Positions 9,594 to 18,226 of a stretch of DNA of 31,231 nucleotides are shown piece by piece. Under the pieces are notes generated by a model. The model did not search any database, was not told the DNA's origin, and was given only the letters and a program-made list of their open reading frames with translations. Each line of letters begins with the position of its first letter. Position 1 is the stretch's first letter. Source of the DNA: Symsagittifera roscoffensis (Eukaryota > Xenacoelomorpha > Acoela > Convolutidae). Position numbers and translations under genes: made by a program. Location: NCBI RefSeq assembly GCF_963678635.1, contig NW_026971339.1:1-31231 (forward strand), in the 5' to 3' direction.

Positions 9594-9962
9594 ATGACAA
9601 CTGAATGTCCTATATGTTTGGAAATTTGCGATCAAATGAAAAAATTACACAAAAATTTACCTCCACAGCCACCACATTTAGTTTGCGTTAATTGTTATAA
9701 TAAACTCAAGCTAAGAGCTAGTACACCATTCGCAAAAATTCCTTGCCCCATTTGCAGGCAGATTATTCATGTAATTAATATGGCAGAATACGATGTCTGT
9801 AATATCTGCAACCAATTAGTGTTATCCAGAAACAAACGAAAAGGTGAACATATGATAGTTAAGCACCCTTATATTACTGTATGCAATAACTGCATTGAGA
9901 AATGTAAAAACATCTGCCCTATCTGTTTTTCCAAAATTGCCTTTGATGAGTTTTGGGCATAA
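9594..9962 (+). CDS. RING-type double zinc-finger protein, RING1
   Basis: A 123-residue protein, nearly all zinc-binding. Module 1: C5-X2-C8 (CPIC), His19, His28, C31-X2-C34, C51-X2-C54 (CPIC), the C2H2C4 ligand set known from MDM2-type RINGs. Module 2, from about residue 65: CNIC, HMIVKH, VCNNC, CPIC. RING domains typically recruit E2 enzymes and act as ubiquitin ligases, so a role in degrading or relocating host proteins is plausible but not shown. The ATG at 9594 is preferred to the in-frame GTG two codons before. RING2's ATG is 14 bases past the TAA. Confidence 0.75.
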   Translation: MTTECPICLEICDQMKKLHKNLPPQPPHLVCVNCYNKLKLRASTPFAKIPCPICRQIIHVINMAEYDVCNICNQLVLSRNKRKGEHMIVKHPYITVCNNCIEKCKNICPICFSKIAFDEFWA

Positions 9963-9976
9963 CTTCTTTTTATACA

Positions 9977-10513
9977 ATGGCAAACGAATGCCCTGTTTGT
10001 CAGGAATTGAAAACAACCCTTCAATTAAGAAAACTTCACAAAAGAAAGTATCCACAACCATTTTATTTTATTTGTAATGAATGCTACATGACTCTCAAAT
10101 CCAAAACTAACTTAATTTTTGACAAATTCTCATGCCAAATATGCCACCAGGATGTTCACGTATTAAATTTCGAACAAATTAACAAGTGTCTGACCTATAA
10201 AGGCAATAAAAAAGGAATAAACAATTATGCTGTTTGTTTAGGAAGTCGCAAAATGTTCTGCTTGGTAATGGACATTGATTTTGTCCTTGATTATAATCTC
10301 CTCGTCGAAGTTGACGGTTACCAAGCGCGCACAAACCGTATTTATATTCATCCCGATCAACAGCAGTTGGATATTTTTTGCCAACGTTATAGCCCTGGCT
10401 TCCACGATGTCAAAAGCAGCAGTAGATTTTTTAATATTATCTTAAATGCATTCAACAATGACGAAGAAGTTATCGACATAAATTTCCAAACCTCCAATCA
10501 AATTATTTTTTAA
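9977..10513 (+). CDS. RING-like protein with family A-like tail, RING2
   Basis: A 178-residue paralogue of RING1 in its first 60 residues: ECPVC, KLHKR, FICNEC, SCQIC. The fourth ligand His of RING1 is a Tyr (QPFYFIC against QPPHLVC), so zinc binding at that site may be weakened. In place of the second zinc module it has about 100 residues of another kind (LVMDIDFVLDYNLLVEVDGY, IYIHPD, RFFNIILNAF, VIDINF) whose end resembles the family A C-terminus. This suggests a RING-A fusion. The start is the ATG next to the RING; a longer TTG start exists. Confident as RING-derived, tentative for the tail. Confidence 0.68.
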   Translation: MANECPVCQELKTTLQLRKLHKRKYPQPFYFICNECYMTLKSKTNLIFDKFSCQICHQDVHVLNFEQINKCLTYKGNKKGINNYAVCLGSRKMFCLVMDIDFVLDYNLLVEVDGYQARTNRIYIHPDQQQLDIFCQRYSPGFHDVKSSSRFFNIILNAFNNDEEVIDINFQTSNQIIF

Positions 10514-10533
10514 TTTTTCCTGCTTTAAAAAAG

Positions 10534-11046
10534 ATGATTCAGATAACTTTACCAGCTTTTATATGTAAAATTTTTCAAGCTTGTTATTTTTATTTCCAAA
10601 GTTTTCTTTATGTTTCTCAACCCATTTTACAGTACTTCCGAAAAACCATTGAACAACCCACTCTTGAATGCCCAATTTGCTACTTACCAAAATCCAAATT
10701 CAAGAAACAACATCATAACGAGCCACATCATCCACCACACTTTATCTGTATAGACTGTCATGACCAAATTGTAGCCCATTTTTCTAAATATGGACAGATT
10801 TTATGCCCCATTTGCCAAGTCCCAAATTATACCCAATCACTTTCATATTACTCCCCTTGTTGTTTATGCGAAAAATTGATTAAAAGCGCAAATTGGGGAA
10901 ATACCCAAACCCAATGTATGGCAAGCTATCAACATCTTACTGATTGCCATCAAGGTATCATTATTTGTACAAGATGCCTCCCTAATACGGCACAATTTTG
11001 TCCCTTATGCCACATCCCTTGTGATTTTTCCGACCCCTGGAATTAA
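10534..11046 (+). CDS. Membrane-anchored RING-type protein, RING3
   Basis: A 170-residue protein. Residues 1-38 are strongly hydrophobic and aromatic (LPAFICKIFQACYFYF, FLYVSQPIL), a likely membrane anchor that RING1 and RING2 lack. Then a complete C2H2C4 RING: ECPIC, KKQHH, HPPHFIC, CIDC, LCPIC. A second zinc module follows (CCLC, QHLTDCH, CTRC, FCPLC), as in RING1. The ending DPWN parallels the EFWA of RING1. It ends the packed cassette; a 580-base non-coding gap follows. A membrane-tethered ubiquitin ligase is the family expectation; the substrate is unknown. Confidence 0.75.
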   Translation: MIQITLPAFICKIFQACYFYFQSFLYVSQPILQYFRKTIEQPTLECPICYLPKSKFKKQHHNEPHHPPHFICIDCHDQIVAHFSKYGQILCPICQVPNYTQSLSYYSPCCLCEKLIKSANWGNTQTQCMASYQHLTDCHQGIIICTRCLPNTAQFCPLCHIPCDFSDPWN

Positions 11047-11629
11047 TCCTCCACACTTTACGATGTCCATATACGATTCCTCTACCTTCCTACATTTGGT
11101 AAGATCTATAGACTTCAGTAATCAGCTCACAATTTATAAACCTTTTTAAATAACAATTAACACAAAAATCTCTTTTACACATGCTATATTATATACTATT
11201 TACCCCCCCTGGTTTTTTCTAGTCCCTTTTACCTATAAAAGGGGACCCCATGGTAAGCCTGTGGATGACCCCAGGTGGACATACATTTAAGATTAGGGGT
11301 TAATTAATGCCCAAATTTCCATTTTTTGCTTTAACTACATAAGTTTAATATCTGAGCTTAACTCAGTGCTGTAAAGTGCTTTATTCCTGTGGTTAATAAA
11401 CACCATGATCGTCTTTCTTGATTTGTATTCCTGTGGTTAATAAACACCATGATCGTCTTTCTTCATTTGTTTTCCGTGGTGGGTTTGTGTGAAACCACAA
11501 AATTATATTTTCCACCTTTTATATATATATACAATTTTACACTTTGTCCTTCATCGTTCAAACATTTGATAATTAGCCTTAATATCCGAATGTAATTCGG
11601 GATTTTGAATATTTGGTCATTTTATATTG
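11047..11629 (+). promoter_or_regulatory. Non-coding gap with TATA box and poly(A) signals
   Basis: No credible ORF. It holds a C-run at about 11203, a strong TATA box (CTATAAAAGGGG, about 11234-11245), an initiator-like CTCAGT near 11370, and AATAAA at 11395 and again 44 bases later. This mix is typical of an LTR or of a promoter plus terminator. I could not define TG...CA ends with a polypurine tract, so an internal promoter for the following ORF and an older LTR remnant are both possible. Confidence 0.4.
11382..11469 (+). repeat. 44-bp tandem repeat, two copies, each with AATAAA
   Basis: The unit TATTCCTGTGGTTAATAAAC plus CACCATGATCGTCTTTCTT and ATTTG occurs twice back to back with about one mismatch. 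Near identity suggests a recent duplication. Confidence 0.85.
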
Positions 11630-12316
11630 ATGTTTAGCAAAATGGAATACGACCCAATTTTAAACTGGAATTGCAGAAACGCAGACCCAGCACCAGAGGA
11701 GTTCGAAAGAAAGCTGCCCCTCAGGAAGAAACAACGGAAACCTCTAGCAGTTCAATCTTTGTCAATAGACGACGGGTTAAATAAGAACCCTCGCAACTTT
11801 CCCAGTTTAACCCAAAGATTGGAGCTGCAGAAGTGCAGAGAAACCAAATTGGATACGGAAAATCCAAAATATATAACGAGTTTAAAGTACTCAATAAAGG
11901 AAAATTTTAACAGATGGAAACTGCCATCGTTCATTGAAGTCGTTAACTCAACGACAATGAAAAAGGCGATGATGCCTATCGACTTCATAACCCAGCCAGA
12001 AGGGGTTATAAAGAACGAAAACAACTTCTGGAAATTAAAGAAGAGGGAGGAACACGGCTACATCCTCAAGGCAGGAGGCACGCAAGTCACCATTCCGTTC
12101 GAGGGAATAACTGCTTTTCCGAACCATGTAAAAAACAGACAGGAAGAACAGGACGACATTCAACAACTTACGGACGGAATGAGCAGACTACGAATCAAAA
12201 ACAAAATTAAAAAGAAGAAAATCGTGAAGTTGCAACAAAAACTTGAGGCTTCACAGAGGAAGATAGCGATCCTCAGATCATACAATGTGGAGCTTGAATC
12301 CGGAAGGAAGCTCTAG
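11630..12316 (+). CDS. Intact coiled-coil protein, unknown function
   Basis: A protein of 228 residues from the ATG at 11630; a better start context is CAAAATGG at 11642, just after an acceptor-like TTTAG (11636-11637). It is basic, with KKQRK near the N-terminus and KIKKKKIVK near the C-terminus, both possible nuclear signals. Residues from about 165 on form a predicted coiled coil (LTDGMSRLRIKNKI, VKLQQKLEASQRKIAILR). There is no zinc motif or TM segment. Codon use is less AT-rich than its neighbours and the frame has no breaks, unlike gag, pol and env. A polypurine tract follows 130 bases downstream. It could be a 3' accessory gene of element 1 or belong to a different element; no family is recognised. 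Confidence 0.65.
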   Translation: MFSKMEYDPILNWNCRNADPAPEEFERKLPLRKKQRKPLAVQSLSIDDGLNKNPRNFPSLTQRLELQKCRETKLDTENPKYITSLKYSIKENFNRWKLPSFIEVVNSTTMKKAMMPIDFITQPEGVIKNENNFWKLKKREEHGYILKAGGTQVTIPFEGITAFPNHVKNRQEEQDDIQQLTDGMSRLRIKNKIKKKKIVKLQQKLEASQRKIAILRSYNVELESGRKL

Positions 12317-12447
12317 ATAAAACCTAACTTATCTTTATAACTTTTTCGTTTGATGTTCTCTTTAAATTTTATAACTATAGTATTTAACCATTAAAGTGTT
12401 TAAATTTTCACCATGGTAACTGTAAGAATCGAACAGCTTAATTTTCT

Positions 12448-12462
12448 AAAAAAAGGGGTGAG
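12448..12462 (+). other. Polypurine tract at a 3' LTR boundary
   Basis: AAAAAAAGGGGTGAG is followed within one base by TGTAGTATT, the usual arrangement of plus-strand primer and LTR start in Ty3/gypsy elements. Confidence 0.65.
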
Positions 12463-12463
12463 T

Positions 12464-14114
12464 TGTAGTATTGCGAAATACTACACACACACTAAAGACC
12501 ATTGTCTTAATTGTTTATTTAACGACCCAATTGGAGCTGCAACTAATTAATTCATACCTTTTCTAACTATTGTTTCTACTCTACTTTTTGTCAAGACAAT
12601 TTGACGATCTAAGGTGAGACTTATAATTTAGGATAAAATTACTAAGCATTCAACCAGTAATGAGCGCTTAGTAAAGTGCCAAGTGACTAGGAACGGTATG
12701 ATGTGAGATCAACATCGAAATGGCCATTGGTCTAGTTCAATGGGTTTCCTTTGCTGCGATGTTGAGTCCATCCTTAAAACCCTTTGAGGGTAGTGACTTC
12801 GGCAACAAACCGAATAGATTTGCCATTCCAGAGTGGTCTCTCTTTGCTTCTCAGTTCTTTTTGCTCTTAGAAATCTTTTTACTTTGCATATTCAGATCTG
12901 CATCAGTTTTAGTAATAGTTTCTATTAGTTGTTTTCGCAAAAGCGTTTTGCTTAGTTTCGGTTACTTTAAACAGTCGCTCACCCTAGAGCTACTCTGGTC
13001 AGAAATAGGAATGCGTGTCTTGAGCTTGGTGTAGCGCGTATGGTGAGACCGGCTATAAAGCATGCTCAGGACGTCCTTAACTTAGGCCAGTTTTGGGAGC
13101 ATAATTTTACCGTCTCTTTGATCTGAGTTTCTTTTTGTGTCCATTGTTTTCGTTTTTATATCAGTTGTTTTTTTTTTCGCTTTTTTTCTTTTGGTTGTGT
13201 CCTTTTATCAAAAACAATTTGTCGTGTTTTGTGTTTTCCTTTTGAGTTTGTAGTGTTTCGAGTGGTTTTAATAACTGTAGTTCACTTGTCATCTCCTTTG
13301 CTGCTCGTTTTTTGGGCTCTAAGGAATTTTTACATACTGCATTTTTATATTTAAATCTTGTTGGTTAAGTTTTTTTAGTTATTAATATCATTATTAGTTT
13401 TTATCGCAAAACTTTTTTTATTCTAGTTCGGTCATTTTAAAGAGTTGCTCACTCTGGAGCCAATTTTATCAAAAATAGAGTATCGGAGTCGTCGTGCATG
13501 GTGTTGGCATGTACTTCGAGCGACGTCATTTTGGTGAGTGAGGCCAGATGGGGGTTATAATTTTATGATATCTTGTGCAGAGCCTTTTAATATGTTCAAC
13601 CTTTTGTAACTTTTTCATTTCGCATTTTTTCTCTTTTTTGTTTTGGTTCTGTCCTTTTCTCAAAAGTATGATCATTTGTTTTGGGCTTGTCTTTTGACTT
13701 ATTTGGTTGTATTACAACTTGAAGGTGGCTTTCACAAGAATAATTTATCTCGTTTTAATCTGGGTTTAATCCGGTTTGGCTACCGTGGGACTTTCTTTCT
13801 TAGTCATGCTTTTAGTTTGTGGTTTGTAGCGTTAGTAAGCTGCGTTGGTTAGTTTAGCTTGCTTTTATAAATCCTTACAACCGGTAAAAGGAAAATTTGA
13901 AATGTGCAAAAAAAAGTTAGAGTTGTTATCAGTGAAATTTAAAACTTGAATCAAAGTCATTATTTCAACACTTCTTCGTGGGTGAGCTGTGCGATTGTAG
14001 AAAGAGTGTGTGATTTATGAGCGAGTGAAGAATTCAAGTTTGTAAAAGAAACATCTTGTAAAATAATTAGTTTTAATTTCAAATTATTTGCAAATTTTTT
14101 GTGAATTTACTACA
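12464..14114 (+). repeat. Putative 3' LTR (TGTAGTA...TACTACA)
   Basis: It starts directly after a polypurine tract. Its first 22 bases are a palindrome with 9-bp arms TGTAGTATT / AATACTACA around GCGA (12464-12485). The right end is proposed at 14108-14114, where TACTACA is the exact reverse complement of the 7 opening bases, giving TG...CA ends and 1651 bp. A TATA-like CTATAAAG lies near 13052. The left end is fairly secure; the right end rests only on the 7-bp match, because no second LTR copy is in the window. The rest is T-rich with only chance ORFs. Confidence 0.45.
12851..13478 (+). repeat. Degenerate tandem duplication, about 470-bp period
   Basis: The block ending with GTTACTTTAAACAGTCGCTC (about 12960-12980) recurs, diverged, as GTCATTTTAAAGAGTTGCTC (about 13430-13450). 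Flanking pieces recur too: TTTTCGCAAAAGCGTTTTGC against TTTATCGCAAAACTTTTTTT, and GTGTCCTTTTATCAAAA (13197) against CTGTCCTTTTCTCAAAA (13647). It lies inside the putative LTR. Confidence 0.5.
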
Positions 14115-14377
14115 TAAGAAATATCAATTAAATGATATGGAATTTTAAATTTATGATTAAACTGCTTTTTCAAGAAAAAAATTACTACTTTAAATACATA
14201 CTGCGATTGTGAAATTAAATTTAAAAATTTATAGAAAAAAATTTACAATTTTTACTTGTTTTTGTTTGTTTTAGATGAATGAATGCTGAAATTTAAAAAC
14301 AAGAAGGGAGACATATGTGAAGAATGGTTAGTTTGTTTTTGAAGTTTTTAGGCCATATTTTTTTTTTGAAATTATAC
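14115..14377. other. AT-rich gap, nothing recognised
   Basis: Between the proposed LTR end and the end of the minus-strand accessory gene I see only A/T-rich sequence without a convincing ORF, polypurine tract or LTR for the minus-strand unit. Confidence 0.4.
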
Positions 14378-15774
14378 TTACAAAGTGTTGTCGTCGGCTA
14401 AAATTCCATTTGAGAAATTAGTGCGCATAATGTCTGATGATGTGAAGAATTTGGTAAAGCATGCTGATGTCATTTTAAGTCTGAAGGAGAGGCCATAGAT
14501 GCTCAAGTGCGCGGATGAAGTTGAGCTCTTCTTTAATGAGTGAGAGTTCATGCAATGTTTTTTTTGGATTAGGTTATATCGCTTGTGATTGTACTTGGTA
14601 TTGTGAATGTATTCTAGAATGTGGACTTCGATGGGCTGTATATATTCGTGGGGGTTGATTAGTGGGAGGGATTGTTCAACATCAAAGGATTTGGTTAATG
14701 GGCAGAATATTTACATTTGTCTCAAGGCATCATATTTACGGAGGATGCCGTGTATGTTAGTATTTTTTATACAATAAGTGAAGTTTACAAAGTATGGTGA
14801 TGTGTATTTGGAGTTAATGAATGAGAATATGTGCTGTGGGTTTGATGATGGTGTGTTAGTTATGTTGTGGTCTTGAATATAATTATAATAGGTGTATGTG
14901 TGGATTAGTTTAGTGCTTAACATTATCTCGTGTGAGAAGTGCAAGTCACGTTTTTTTGGTGTGAGAAATTGAAAAGCCAGTGAAAAGTGTTTAAAATTGC
15001 TGAAATAAGAATCATAAGCTTTGGTGTCTCAGAGTCCAGTGGAATTAAAATTATCATTTTTTCTATGCATGCTGTTAATTGCAAATGCATATTTTTTTTT
15101 TAAAAAAAATTTCTCAGTTAATTTGGGGTTTGTGTTTTCATCTTCTTCTATGACTGTGTCTTCCATATATCGTGCAGTAGCGTGACCGTAGTGGTTAATT
15201 GAAAATCTGTTAACTTTGTGTGCAATAAATCTTTTTAACCCTTGTGTTAAACCTATGGTTGTGAATTGTTTTTCATGTGCTGAAGTTAGTTGGGGTAGTC
15301 GGGATTGACAGGGTTCTTTGTCGGCTGGGTTATTGTACAAAGGGACTGATAGTGAGTTTGTGAAGTGATAGTAAGACGTCCATGATAAGGTGAGAAACAG
15401 GCTATATTTGTCTAAAAATTTTTGTTGGTGGTCATTAGTGTGATAAAAGGTGTATTGTGGAAAATAGGTAATTTATGTTTGAGGAATTCTTTAGTTTTAT
15501 TGTGCTGCGGGTCAAGCAAAAACAGTCGGGGTGTTCGGGGAGGTGAAGTGTTTGGGTATTGGGGGTGGTTTCGCTTAAGTACTCGGTCGACTGGGGTTTC
15601 TTCTACTGTGGAGGCTGGGTTGGAGGATTCGGAGGAGGAAATGGATTGTGATAAGTGATGAAATGCTAATGTGTCAGTGTTTTGAAACTGTTGTTGTAAA
15701 GTGAAGAAACTTTCAAGTTCTTGCTCTAAGTCTTTAATGACGGTGTCAGAGGGATCGGGTTGATCACTTGTCAT
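14378..15774 (-). pseudogene. Large accessory gene downstream of env, unknown function
   Basis: Starting at ATG 15774-15772, the minus strand codes for about 465 residues with three breaks: a one-base frameshift in an A5T5 run near 15412-15420, TGA at about 15029-15031 and TAA at about 14711-14713; the frame continues sensibly past each and ends at TAA 14378-14380. The N-terminal part is acidic and Ser/Pro-rich (DLEQELESFF, ESSNPAS, PPRTPRLFLLDPQ). The rest is Tyr/His/Asn-rich (HYGHATARYMEDTV, GILRKYDALRQM). I see no TM segment or zinc motif. Its start overlaps the env stop by 11 bases. It has no visible relation to the A, B or RING genes. No family is recognised. Confidence 0.6.
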
Positions 15775-18226
15775 TGGGTATCATCTGTGTAGGAAGAAGA
15801 AGCTGGTGAAGGTTCATCGGGAGTTGGGGTGTGGAGTGGACGGAAGGGGGGTTGCGAAAAGTGAACGGGCTGGGCTCGGAATTCTGAAATTCATCTGTCA
15901 ATAGCGCAATTATTAAATTGTGAGATGGTATCAGAAGCTGTGTTTGTGGAATCATCATGAGAATCCATGCGTGGTGAATTATAAATGAATGATGGTAAAA
16001 GAGAGGAATTGTGGTCAGAGATTGACATGTTAGAAGAGTGACGTTGGAGATTGGCTTGGTAAGAAAGAAAATGGTTGAGGGATTCAATCTGGAAGCTCAT
16101 GGTGGGCTAAAAAGAAGGTTGTTCTGAGAACTGAAATTAGTGGTGTGTGGCTGTTCTACGATTTGTTCGTATTAGTCTTCTATATTCGGTTGATGGGCTA
16201 CTATATGAGTAACTGGGCTTTGTGTGTAGCTATGACTGGTAGAGATGTGTTCTGTTTTTGTTGTATTCTACAGTTTCGTGGTACTAAAGGTTATTATGTA
16301 AATTGTGTATTTTTGGTGCAGTAGGTGTTGTATTTCTGTTGTCTTGTGGAGTATCGTATGCATTTGGTGTGGTTGATAGTTTTTTGTTGTATTCATTTGT
16401 TTGAGCGTCTAAAATAATTTGTTTTTTGAGGTTGAAAATATACCAAAAAATCCTGCAAATAATATGCGTGATACACTTGCTTGTTTGTTGACTTGTGTGT
16501 GTTTTGCGCATGTGTTATAGATTCCTTTCAAAAATGAGAAGAGAAATTATAAAAAGTTAAATATAGTGTATAAGATAGTCAATCTTTCTAAGTTGTAATA
16601 TGGCCGTCCTAAAAAGGCGAGAAGTTCGTTTTTGAGGTTTACAAAACTAAAAATTTTAAAGAATGAAATATCTTGCGAACGGTATTTTTCAACATTTAGA
16701 CATATGTAATCTTTCATATCTTTAAAGTATCCGTTGTAGTCTTGTGCATAGATGTCGGAACATCCTGCGGTTTCCGCAAGTTTTCTGAAATTTTGATCTA
16801 TTGATCATCTTTGGATTCTGCTTATTTTTACAAGAAGTTCTTGAAATTGTTGTGTGCGAATGTTATTTTGCATATCGGATCTGGAAAATATACATAACGA
16901 TTGTAAATCTATTTTGGGGTTACGAGCAATAGCTCTGATACTTAATGATGAAAATGTCTTTTATGGTGGCATAAAAGTGGGATATGGGGTCAGAACAAAT
17001 TAATTGTCTTGATTTGGGTTTAGCTGTACAACATTGTGGTTTTTTTCCGATTCACATGGGACGGCGGTATCCCAAAAATATGTTCGCCTAGAAAGTGTAT
17101 CGACAAAGTGTACTTTCTTTTGGTAGAATAGAGGGAATCTTTTATAACATCGTTTATCTTCAAAAACATATAATGGTGATACTTTTTAGTACATGTGTAG
17201 TACCATAGTATATATTCCTTCATAATCGATAAAAATTGCCTGATAAAAAAATATCCTGCGTAAGATATTTTTGATACTGCTAGTGCAAGTGATTCGTTCT
17301 TGTTCACATAAATGATGGAGTGTTTCAAATTATTATAATGACATTTGTTGAAAAGTTCTGTTCATAGTGTAATCCAATTTCATATATAAGTGGAATTCAT
17401 GGTGGATTGTGCCAAAATAAATATGCCAAAATATGTCCATGAGTGATAGTTTTTGTAAACGTGTGCTGCCTTTATCTTGTGGACGAAAATTTCCACCAGT
17501 AATTCCTGTATTTTCAAAATATTTACTGGGTTGTTTGAGTTTTCGTCACTATAACTTTGGTATGTTTGAGTTGGGTATGCATTTATTTGCCTGTTTTTAT
17601 CTCGAAACCTTTTTCGTATTCGAAAAGAATTTCCTAATATTGTAATTAGTAAAATGAAGTATTTCATTTCCAGGCGAGTTCTGTTTCGGGATAGATTTGA
17701 AAACGTGTGAATTTAATTTGTTTTCAATTCCATCGGTTTTTTGATAATGATTTCTGTGAGATCTTATTTTATCAGGGTTTATTTTTTCGAAAGGAATTGA
17801 TTCAATGAAATATTTTGATGAAAATTAATCATTTTTGCGTGAAATCTTGCAACTTGAAATGTGATACATGGGTCTTCAGGGAACCAAACGATGGTCGCTT
17901 GTGTTCGAGTGGTTGAATTGCAATAACCTTGGTCATTTTTGCAAGGTAAGCGTAATTCTTGATATATTATTGTGTCGCCTTTCAAATCTCGTGTCAACTG
18001 TAATTTTCTAATTGAGTTTTTCAATCAAGAACAATATTTCTTGATATACTTTTTTTGGCTCTGCTTGACAATTAGAAGGGTTATTTATTCGGATGTGTGC
18101 TATTCAATTCTTATTGTGTAAGTCATTCGTTAACCGTCAGTGTGCGCTGTGGAACGGATAATTATTGTTTATCTTTATATAACCTTGGTATTTTCAAGAG
18201 TCTGGAAAAACTTGAAAACTTACCAT
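15764..18226 (-). pseudogene. env: Second env-like glycoprotein, decayed
   Basis: Minus-strand fragments line up as one glycoprotein. Blocks: YCNSTTRTQ and TIVWFPEDPC (about 17850-17940), WYYTCTK (about 17200), FVDTLSR.TYFWDTAVPC (about 17050-17100), a hydrophobic anchor near 16440-16570, then a long Ser/Thr/Pro/Asn-rich tail to TGA at 15764-15766. FVD..(S/T)R.T recurs in the element 1 env (FVDPITRQTF), so the two are homologous. The proposed first ATG (18226-18224) reads ATGGTAAGT, which is also a perfect splice-donor consensus. Many stops (mostly TGA) and frameshifts interrupt it. Its gag-pol is not evident upstream. Confidence 0.7.

Noticed and set aside
11260-11499. A 240-bp LTR bounded by TGTGG and CCACA
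   Set aside because: The TATA box falls outside, no polypurine tract abuts the left end, and there is no second copy in the window.
12720-13852. ORFs of 104 and 69 codons in the T-rich region
   Set aside because: They lie inside the putative LTR and are Phe/Leu-rich from T-rich DNA; no domain or paralogue.
1117-18226. TGA read as Trp (altered genetic code)
   Set aside because: TGA interrupts gag (1117), protease (1548) and the second env at plausible Trp or Arg positions, but TAA and TAG interrupt the same elements too, A1's TGA matches a paralogue's TAA end, and a TGA near the RNase H start of element 2 is explained by small indels. TGG or CpG decay is simpler.
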